In this document: one piece after another, positions 1 through 5,108 of the stretch
How positions within the stretch are numbered: the first letter of the stretch is position 1
Layout of the letters: each line of letters opens with the position of its first letter
Source: Candidatus Hodarchaeota archaeon
Lineage (GTDB): Archaea; Asgardarchaeota; Heimdallarchaeia; Hodarchaeales; YT1-057
Direction of reading: 5' to 3'
Length of the DNA: 5,108 nt
NCBI GenBank assembly: GCA_016839955.1
Contig: JAEOTI010000414.1
Span: 1-5,108 of the forward strand
The notes under the pieces: generated by a model
The model's database searches: none
Told to the model about the DNA's origin: nothing
What the model saw: only the letters and a program-made list of their open reading frames with translations
Program-made: the position numbers and the translations under genes

Positions 1-302
1 CGCATTAAACCAAATTGGAATAACTTCGAATGGAGAGTCAATTTCTTTGTAAGTGCATAGATTCTAATACCTTTTTTTGAACAGTTTTCTAATTCAATCT
101 GTAAGTTTCCACTCGTAACATATGGTGAATAAATTATAATCGCTTCTTTAGCTTGTTTTACAAGGTCAGTAGTTAATTCTAAGGGATTAAATTTTATGGA
201 GTCTGGGGTTTCATCTAATATTTGCTCCCAAAATCCTTGAATTTCATTGTTTCCGTTGTCAATTGTTTCAGTGAATCTTTTTTCTTTAATATTTAGTGTC
301 AT
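1..302 (-). CDS. PLD-like nuclease domain protein, N-terminal part (cut by window edge)
   Basis: This gene reads leftward from ATG at 302-300 and stays open for 100 codons until the window ends, so the C-terminus is missing. The start is well supported by GAGGA at 315-311, 8 nt upstream. Residues 1-40 are polar and may be a leader or small helical region. Residues about 41-86 match the opening of phospholipase D-like domains: a helix (ELTTDLVKQAKEA), a hydrophobic strand ending in a turn (IIIYSPYVTSG), a second helix (LQIELENCSKKG) and a strand (IRIYALTKK). In this family two HKD motifs (HxKx4D) form a metal-independent phosphodiesterase active site, often a nuclease. The visible part contains no complete HKD; HSK at 91-93 lacks the following Asp and is probably not catalytic. 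The gene lies 14 nt after the preceding stop, so it is probably co-translated with it. That the coding region is real is quite sure; the PLD assignment is likely but rests on the fold pattern only. Confidence 0.78.
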   Translation of the reverse strand, partial: MTLNIKEKRFTETIDNGNNEIQGFWEQILDETPDSIKFNPLELTTDLVKQAKEAIIIYSPYVTSGNLQIELENCSKKGIRIYALTKKLTLHSKLFQFGLM

Positions 303-310
303 TTCCTAAT

Positions 311-315
311 TCCTC
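311..315 (-). promoter_or_regulatory. Ribosome binding site of the PLD-like gene
   Basis: On the minus strand GAGGA lies 8 nt before the ATG at 302-300. It begins two bases after the TAA stop (319-317) of the 350-residue gene. An ATG overlapping that stop (317-315) is followed by an in-frame TAG after two more codons, so it cannot start the gene. This Shine-Dalgarno sequence therefore fixes the start at 302. Confidence 0.7.
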
Positions 316-316
316 A

Positions 317-1369
317 TTAGATTTCGGGCCAGAGATCTTCTGCAACCCAAATCTTCGATGCCAGAACTTCCAAATTTTCATCCTGAGAAATTAAGTTAAG
401 ATATCCCTTCCCGCCTATTTGCAATTCTGGAAACCTTCTTCTTAATGGAGTACGACCTAGTATTTTCTCTTCTACTTCCTCAACATACTTCAATGTTTGA
501 TATGCCTCTTCTCTCTCTATTTCATTGACAACAAGACAATATAGCCACTTCTCAGCGTCATTTTTAGACCTAGGCAAGACTTGGATTTTGGTGATGTCTA
601 TTCTATAGTTACCTGTATCTTCCCCCCATGAAAAGAACAGGTTTTGACCCTCTAAGGTAACACTTGACTCGAAACTATGAAAAGCAGTAGTTTCTTCAAT
701 GTTGTCATAAGAAACTAATCGAGCAATTAGTTCTTGATCCCAATTATCAACTAACCTTTCCATATTTAAAGTAAATGAGAAATCAGTATAATTTGTATCT
801 TGATACGAATAAACTCCATTATCAGATTCTATGCGAAGTGTGCAACCATTTTTTGAGTCATAAGTAACTGTTAATGTTGCATTTAAAGCGGTCCTACGCA
901 ATACACGTGGGTTTTCGTTCTGTGCATGTTCAAACTTTAAATGAAATTCTGTAGACTCTTTACGCCATGATTCAGAATAACTATCATCATATTCAGTATA
1001 ATAACGAAATTCTTCTGTGTTTCCTTCAATATTCTCTTGAAAAGGTTTCAATCGCTTGAAATCAATTATTTTCTCACCAATCAATGGATCATTGACATAA
1101 AAAATTTCATAGAGACCTGATTCTGGATATAATATCTCTCCAGATTCTATTGCTTTTTGACCAACTGGTGTGAGTTGACCATCTTTCAATAAGCCCAAGT
1201 TTTTTTCTAGGAATTGCTCCAGATGACTTATTTCACCTTCTGAAAAGTCCCAATGACCAATATTATTAAGCAACCAAACAATATTCGGTCGTTTCTCTTT
1301 TACTCTTATCGTTGCTAATGCAGAAATACAGTGAATGTCGATTTTTTTTGTAGCTATGATTCTAACCAA
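317..1369 (-). CDS. Hypothetical protein, 350 aa, between helicase and PLD-like genes
   Basis: I do not recognise the family. The start is TTG at 1369-1367. In-frame stops TGA and TAG lie just upstream (1378-1373) and the other two frames are also closed there, so no longer ORF is possible; AAGGG at 1384-1380 is 10 nt upstream. There are no membrane segments and no signal peptide. Residues about 43-78 are helical and end in LTPVGQKAIESG, a pattern common at the edge of winged-helix DNA-binding modules. Next comes a compact hydrophobic segment, SGLYEIFYVNDPLIG (84-98). Residues about 120-265 are rich in alternating hydrophobic and polar residues and look mostly beta, for example TLTVTYD, FSFTLNM and FFSWGED. 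The C-terminal part (about 270-345) is helical with acidic stretches. Lying between the helicase (56 nt gap) and the PLD-like gene (14 nt gap), it may be an adaptor, sensor or nucleic-acid-binding subunit; that role is inferred from context only. Confidence 0.9.
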   Translation of the reverse strand: MVRIIATKKIDIHCISALATIRVKEKRPNIVWLLNNIGHWDFSEGEISHLEQFLEKNLGLLKDGQLTPVGQKAIESGEILYPESGLYEIFYVNDPLIGEKIIDFKRLKPFQENIEGNTEEFRYYTEYDDSYSESWRKESTEFHLKFEHAQNENPRVLRRTALNATLTVTYDSKNGCTLRIESDNGVYSYQDTNYTDFSFTLNMERLVDNWDQELIARLVSYDNIEETTAFHSFESSVTLEGQNLFFSWGEDTGNYRIDITKIQVLPRSKNDAEKWLYCLVVNEIEREEAYQTLKYVEEVEEKILGRTPLRRRFPELQIGGKGYLNLISQDENLEVLASKIWVAEDLWPEI

Positions 1370-1379
1370 ACTCTATCAT

Positions 1380-1384
1380 CCCTT
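1380..1384 (-). promoter_or_regulatory. Ribosome binding site for the TTG start of the 350-aa gene
   Basis: AAGGG on the minus strand lies 10 nt before the TTG at 1369-1367. There is no in-frame ATG or GTG near the N-terminus, and stop codons close the frame just upstream, so this moderate Shine-Dalgarno match supports the unusual TTG start. An ATG abuts the motif (1379-1377) but opens only a five-codon reading frame (MIEFG, stop at 1364-1362). Confidence 0.5.
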
Positions 1385-1425
1385 ATTCTTTCTCATCAAC
1401 TCATATTATCACTGGTTCTTGCTAC

Positions 1426-4400
1426 TCATGCCCGTAGAGATCGTTTTGCGAGTTCCCCTAGTTCAAAACTTCCCCTTTGGTGTTCAGCAAAATAAGACCA
1501 ATCTCCTACTATTACTAATAAATACTTAGCCCTAGTAATTGCCACATTTAGACGATTAGGGCTATCCATAAATCCTAGTCTATTGTTTTGCACCATTGAT
1601 AAGAAGATAACATCAGCTTCTCTTCCTTGAACTTTATCAACAGTATAGCAATAGACTCGAACTTTTCCTATCCTAAAACGAGTTTGTTTTCTTTGATTGT
1701 TTTGTTCTGGAAAATGAGTCTTAATTAGATCTCGTAGCTTTTTCCTTTGATTCTCATAAAAGGATAGAAGCAGAACTTTCCATTGTCGTTTTTCGCCATC
1801 ATTTTGAGATTTGACCCAATTTAGAAATTTTCTTAACTCGTCAAGTATAGCCAGGGCTTCTTTCTCGTTACTATTACGACTAACATACACATTCTTTCCA
1901 CTTACATCTTTCCATACGCGTCTTCGTCCTTGATACCCATCAAAGCTCCAGTCACGAATTCCTTCTTCCGTAATAGCTTTCACATCTCTTAAAGCTCCTT
2001 TCTCTTTGTAAAAAAATAATCTTGGGAGATCAGAAATTTCAGGATGCATACGATGTTGATAAGACAATAATTCATGTCGATCTAGTAAAATAGACTCTGG
2101 AAATCCACTAGATAAAACCGTTCTGAGCCCTTCTGGTCTATAATATTGTGTCACACCTTCTTGAAGGCTTGTAAGGATTGATGGAAACGAAATTTGTGCT
2201 ATTTTCTTCACATCTCTCCAAACTTCTATGTTAGCACTCCTTTCTGGTGGAAGCAATGCCCTCATACTTGTTTCATAATAATTTATTGTCCTATTTACTC
2301 TTTCTTCGCTTTTTTTTAGATTTAGTTCGTATACCCTTTTCATGCGCCAAGCTATTTCTCCAGCCCAACTTTTTAGTAATGAAGAAAGAATATCGTGTTT
2401 TATTAAATTTGGATTATATGTCCAACCCCCTTTTGGAAGCTTATAAGAATATACTCTATCTTGGTTTATTTTAAGCCAATAATCATGTCTATATTCAAAA
2501 CAATCAGGGTCATTGGGGTTATTTGGATATATCAAAATATGTGTTGCAGGTAGGTCTCTCCAAACTCTCTTAAAAGCTTCGTCCTGAACAAAAATGAAAT
2601 TCTTTCCAAAAATTGAGTATATTTGGCTCTGAAATGAGTCTTTAGGAAAATGAAAAATATGTGGAAGACCAGAATCAGGAAGTTCAGATTCTGTTACAAA
2701 TCCAAATTGTAGATGGTCGTATCGACGTTCATTGGGGGATTTTTCTATATCCCAGGATAATTTCTGTTTTAATAATTCATGTATAGCAACTATTACCGCA
2801 ATTTCACCAACATAGATATATTTTGGAAGAGATAGAAATTGGTTACTTCGTCGCTTTCCTGGGAGTTTTGCTTGATCAAATACTAGTTTTAAGAAAACTA
2901 ATTGGGCAGTCTCTTGTGCCCTGCTATCTAATATCCCCTCAAGATTTACCCGGACATGTAATGTTTCAGTATATGGAGAAAGTTGATGTATGTCCCCCGT
3001 TAGGATCCATTTCTCCGCATGAATAGCAGGGACAAGAAATTCTTGAAAAGTTGTTTTACTTGCTTCGTCGATAATTAAATAATCAAATTCAGGTGAAACA
3101 TAGTCTTGTCGTTTTTTCTTAAATGGTGGGTATTGTAAGACTCCAATTGTTGTCCCACAAACAAGGTTGGATGACCTGATCACCAATTCATTTAAAGATT
3201 CATCTTGTTTATCTGCGGGAAGATTTACAAACCAGTCTTCTTTGTCAATCTGTTTCTTCATTTCTTCAATTCGTTTATCTAGTTGATAGTTCTTGACTTC
3301 CTCCGATATACTCTCTTCACGACCAACTCGTAAAGGAACTATCCCGTTTCGCTTTAATCCACCTTCCTGTAAGAACTCCTGTGCAAGGTTTTCAATAACA
3401 TTATCAATTGCAACATGAGTAGAAGCTGAGAGAAGTACTCTTTTTCCTAACCGTAAAAGTTGAAATACTAGTTCTGCAATTGCAGTTGTTTTTCCAGAAC
3501 CAGGAGGACCCTCCAAAATGGCAAAATCAGGAGTATTTAAGCTTTTGAGTACAAATTTACGTTGTTCTTCAGTTCCTTCCCGTTTATCGGTGGTTAATAT
3601 CTTCCAATCTACATTTTCATTGGTATATAGAGTTGATAATGGTTCCCAATCAACTGAGTCATATCGTTCAAACAATTTCAATAAATTTCGATGTTTGAAT
3701 GCAGGATATCTGCTCAAGGTTTTTACTGCTTGTAATTGCATTTTTAATTGATAGGTGTTTTTTGGTGGAAATATTAGGTCGTTTGAAGGTTCTCTTTCTA
3801 ATAATAATTTTGATTCCTCTCGCTTGCTTCTCAGGATTTTAATTCGTCCAGTTTTACTATGACCTTTGATATCAGGTTCTTCCCAGACTTCGTATTCAAA
3901 AGCTGCAGATAATAATTCAAAAAAAATGTCTAATAAACTGCCCTGATCTTCATCAGCATGGTCATATGTCGTTTCAGGCTCGTAAAGGACAATCCAAGTG
4001 CCTTTTGGTTTTTTTCCCTTTGCTAGTTCTTTATATTTATAATATCTTCCGTCTAGGTCTGATAATGTTCCTTCTATTTCTCTTGGAGTTTCAATTATGA
4101 ATTTTGAATCTGAAACATTTACGTAATTCAGATTGTCTTTTTCATCTCGCAACTGGATTCCTACAAGAGTAGAAATCGATCTTTCTTCGTATTCAATCTT
4201 TATTCCATCTATATATAGTTCAATATTAGAAGGAACTGGGTTTTTCATTTCAAATTCATAATAGTCACTACCCATCTTTCTTCTCTGAATTTGATATTTA
4301 GAACCATGACAATCTTCTAGATATTCAAGCCTTGAGCTAAATTCAACTGACAGTGTTTTCCATTCCACAGGTCTCATTCTATAGTAAATAATGTCTTTAG

Positions 4401-4806
4401 GATTTAACTGAGTCTTTTCATCAAGGAATACAACGATTCCTTCTTCTTCTTCTTCATAACTCACAATTTCAACAATAATTCCATCTTCTCGTTGTATAGG
4501 AATATCAGTTCTAAATTCAGAAGGTGAAATAAAAACTTTTATTCTCTTGTGAGGTTTTTGAACATTAATTCTTTGAGAAGGCTCGATTTGATAACGGATA
4601 CTTGCATCTTTTTCCCATTTAAGACCATACCTTTCAACATCCATGGATCTAATTGCTTTTTGGAGATAACGGTAAAAAAAACCTAATTCATGATATACAA
4701 AAGACATAAGGTGGCCTGGATTATGTGTTTCAACATTTTGAAAGAATAAATTTGGTTCCCTAGGTTTTGGCTCCCATTTGAAGTGTTCGTGTCTCTTTCT
4801 TGACAT
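1426..4806 (-). CDS. UPF1/DNA2-like superfamily 1 helicase (COG1112 type), 1126 aa
   Basis: ATP-dependent RNA or DNA translocase of the AAA_11/AAA_12 class. Numbering from the chosen ATG: Q-motif TEEQ at 412; Walker A EGPPGSGKTT at 432-441 (Lys439); motif Ia SASTHVAIDNV at 460-470; VCGTTIGV at 549-556; Walker B IIDEAS at 578-583 (Asp580, Glu581); motif III TGDIHQLSPY at 603-612; motif IV region QHRMHPEI at 917-924 (usually QYRMHP); motif V TVDKVQGREADVI at 1055-1067; motif VI NRLNVAITRAK at 1084-1094 (Arg1092, likely arginine finger). All catalytic residues are present, so the enzyme should be active. Residues 1-411 are mixed, charged and beta-rich, with no recognised domain. About 290 residues separate motifs III and IV, far more than usual. 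The protein ends soon after motif VI, with no fused PLD domain and no visible kinase. Start: ATG at 4806 has AGG 9 nt upstream. A TTG at 4863, directly after a stop, would add 19 lysine-rich residues but lacks a Shine-Dalgarno. First and largest gene of the three-gene set. Confidence 0.95.
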   Translation of the reverse strand: MSRKRHEHFKWEPKPREPNLFFQNVETHNPGHLMSFVYHELGFFYRYLQKAIRSMDVERYGLKWEKDASIRYQIEPSQRINVQKPHKRIKVFISPSEFRTDIPIQREDGIIVEIVSYEEEEEGIVVFLDEKTQLNPKDIIYYRMRPVEWKTLSVEFSSRLEYLEDCHGSKYQIQRRKMGSDYYEFEMKNPVPSNIELYIDGIKIEYEERSISTLVGIQLRDEKDNLNYVNVSDSKFIIETPREIEGTLSDLDGRYYKYKELAKGKKPKGTWIVLYEPETTYDHADEDQGSLLDIFFELLSAAFEYEVWEEPDIKGHSKTGRIKILRSKREESKLLLEREPSNDLIFPPKNTYQLKMQLQAVKTLSRYPAFKHRNLLKLFERYDSVDWEPLSTLYTNENVDWKILTTDKREGTEEQRKFVLKSLNTPDFAILEGPPGSGKTTAIAELVFQLLRLGKRVLLSASTHVAIDNVIENLAQEFLQEGGLKRNGIVPLRVGREESISEEVKNYQLDKRIEEMKKQIDKEDWFVNLPADKQDESLNELVIRSSNLVCGTTIGVLQYPPFKKKRQDYVSPEFDYLIIDEASKTTFQEFLVPAIHAEKWILTGDIHQLSPYTETLHVRVNLEGILDSRAQETAQLVFLKLVFDQAKLPGKRRSNQFLSLPKYIYVGEIAVIVAIHELLKQKLSWDIEKSPNERRYDHLQFGFVTESELPDSGLPHIFHFPKDSFQSQIYSIFGKNFIFVQDEAFKRVWRDLPATHILIYPNNPNDPDCFEYRHDYWLKINQDRVYSYKLPKGGWTYNPNLIKHDILSSLLKSWAGEIAWRMKRVYELNLKKSEERVNRTINYYETSMRALLPPERSANIEVWRDVKKIAQISFPSILTSLQEGVTQYYRPEGLRTVLSSGFPESILLDRHELLSYQHRMHPEISDLPRLFFYKEKGALRDVKAITEEGIRDWSFDGYQGRRRVWKDVSGKNVYVSRNSNEKEALAILDELRKFLNWVKSQNDGEKRQWKVLLLSFYENQRKKLRDLIKTHFPEQNNQRKQTRFRIGKVRVYCYTVDKVQGREADVIFLSMVQNNRLGFMDSPNRLNVAITRAKYLLVIVGDWSYFAEHQRGSFELGELAKRSLRA
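4441..4455 (-). repeat. (GAA)5 trinucleotide repeat inside the helicase gene
   Basis: Five perfect GAA codons on the minus strand encode five consecutive glutamates (residues 118-122 from the ATG start) in an acidic loop of the N-terminal region. Changes in copy number would keep the frame, so this would alter the loop length and not switch the gene off. It is probably simply a local low-complexity patch. Confidence 0.6.
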
Positions 4807-4921
4807 CCAAAGATACCTATTTTTTTTTAGAAAATTCCTTTTTAAAACCTTCTTGAGCTTCAATTAGATCTGAAAGAGCATTTCTATTATTTTCAACGAA
4901 AAAACAAAATATTTTAGTTGA

Positions 4922-4950
4922 ATTTAAAGAAAATTAAGGTGCATTTTCAA
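4922..4950 (-). promoter_or_regulatory. Possible sigma-A/sigma-70 promoter for the operon
   Basis: Reading leftward, TTGAAA (4950-4945, five of six bases of the -35 consensus) is followed after 17 nt by TTAAAT (4927-4922, four of six of the -10 consensus). Transcription would start about 105-110 nt before the helicase ATG at 4806. The -10 match is weak and the region is AT-rich, so chance matches are expected. It is the best candidate I found in the gap. Confidence 0.25.
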
Positions 4951-4954
4951 AATG
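4942..4954. repeat. 13-bp perfect palindrome overlapping the putative -35 box
   Basis: CATTTT-C-AAAATG is two perfect 6-base arms around one central base. It covers the putative -35 hexamer of the operon promoter, a position where a dimeric repressor could act. The arms are AT-rich and short, so coincidence is quite possible. Confidence 0.3.
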
Positions 4955-5012
4955 GGACGCAGGAATTTACTTCGAGGCTATCAATACACAATGCTGATTA
5001 ATTTGAAATTTT

Positions 5013-5041
5013 ATAAACGTCCAACTCAAAGGACAGTTTAT
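5013..5041 (-). terminator. Bulged hairpin after a tandem stop, possible terminator
   Basis: ATAAACGTCC (5013-5022) pairs with GGACAGTTTAT (5031-5041), giving ten base pairs with one bulged A (5035) and an 8-nt loop. On the minus strand it directly follows the TGA-TAA tandem stop at 5043-5038 of the putative upstream gene. The tail on that strand is AAAATTTC, a poor U-tract, so termination may be weak or the hairpin may be an mRNA 3'-end structure. In the plus direction the tail is CATTTTCTCTC, slightly more T-rich. Confidence 0.4.
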
Positions 5042-5108
5042 CATTTTCTCTCTATAAAAATGTCAAACTCCATAGTCATCAGGTGTTTATTCCCTATGGC
5101 TATTTCTA
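5041..5108 (-). CDS. Possible C-terminal end of an upstream gene (cut by window edge)
   Basis: Reading leftward from the window edge, one frame is open for 21 complete codons and ends EFDIFIERK followed by TGA (5043-5041) and TAA (5040-5038). The amino-acid mix is protein-like, and the tandem stop plus the hairpin just beyond it are typical of a gene end. It is too short to assign to a family. The same bases are also open on the plus strand, so this is tentative. If real, it would be co-directional with the helicase operon but separated from it by about 230 nt and the hairpin. Confidence 0.35.
   Translation of the reverse strand, partial: EIAIGNKHLMTMEFDIFIERK

Larger units (their letters stand above)
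4807..5012. other. Intergenic region upstream of the helicase gene
   Basis: About 200 AT-rich bases separate the helicase start from the hairpin at 5013-5041. I see no convincing gene here. Contents: a run of nine T on the plus strand (4820-4828), a promoter-like pair at 4922-4950, a 13-bp palindrome at 4942-4954, and an open minus-strand frame at about 4934-4817 with no usable start codon. It probably holds the promoter of the three-gene operon. Confidence 0.5.

Noticed and set aside
20..30. HSK at residues 91-93 of the third gene as a PLD HKD motif
   Set aside because: There is no Asp at the required spacing (a Gly is there), and it lies too soon after the second strand of the domain; the real HKD is expected beyond the window.
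1370..1425. Terminator or separate promoter between the helicase and the 350-aa gene
   Set aside because: The 56-nt gap contains no stable hairpin with a T-run and no good -35/-10 pair, so read-through within one operon is the simpler view.
1335..1529. Plus-strand open frame antisense to the helicase/350-aa gene junction
   Set aside because: It overlaps the ends of two well-supported minus-strand genes and has a hydrophobic composition typical of the complement of coding DNA.
2247..3751. Plus-strand open frames of 67-77 codons at 2247-2474, 2823-3026 and 3518-3751
   Set aside because: All lie wholly inside the helicase coding region on the opposite strand, including conserved motif regions, and have no protein-family features.
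4807..4863. N-terminal extension of the helicase to TTG at 4863 (1145 aa)
   Set aside because: The TTG directly follows a TAA stop, has no Shine-Dalgarno, and would add a lysine-rich segment spanning an A9 run. ATG at 4806 has an AGG at suitable spacing.
4952..5108. Plus-strand open frame starting ATG at 4952 (MGRRNLLRGYQYTM...) with AAGGTG 10 nt upstream, open to the window edge
   Set aside because: It runs through the hairpin at 5013-5041 and antisense to the more protein-like minus-strand tail with tandem stops. At about 50 codons there is not enough to support a divergent gene.
1..5108. CRISPR arrays, tRNA/rRNA genes, insertion sequences
   Set aside because: I saw no regularly spaced direct repeats, tRNA-like cloverleaf, rRNA segments, transposase motifs or terminal inverted repeats.

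Overview
The window is AT-rich, and every gene I can support is on the minus strand. The base composition, TTG start codons and purine-rich ribosome binding sites fit a low-GC bacterium, Bacillota-like or similar. I cannot name the organism from sequence alone.

In transcription order (right to left): positions 5041-5108 may hold the last codons of an upstream gene, ending in a tandem TGA-TAA stop followed by a bulged hairpin. About 5012-4807 is a non-coding gap with a weak promoter-like motif and a 13-bp palindrome. Next is a large superfamily 1 (UPF1/DNA2-like, COG1112-type) helicase at 4806-1426, with all the main ATPase/helicase motifs intact. It is followed after 56 nt by a 350-residue protein of unknown function (1369-317). 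After another 14 nt comes the start of a third gene (302 to the left edge), whose N-terminal 100 codons look like the first half of a phospholipase D (PLD)-like nuclease domain.

The three genes are co-oriented and closely spaced, so they very probably form one operon. A COG1112-type helicase paired with a PLD-family nuclease is the core composition of the Mokosh anti-phage system. Here the helicase polypeptide shows no kinase and no fused PLD domain, and an unrecognised protein sits between the two genes. The working reading is a helicase/unknown/PLD-nuclease module, probably for defence against foreign nucleic acid and either a Mokosh relative or a separate architecture. That function is inference. 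The motifs, gene order and spacing are read directly from the sequence.
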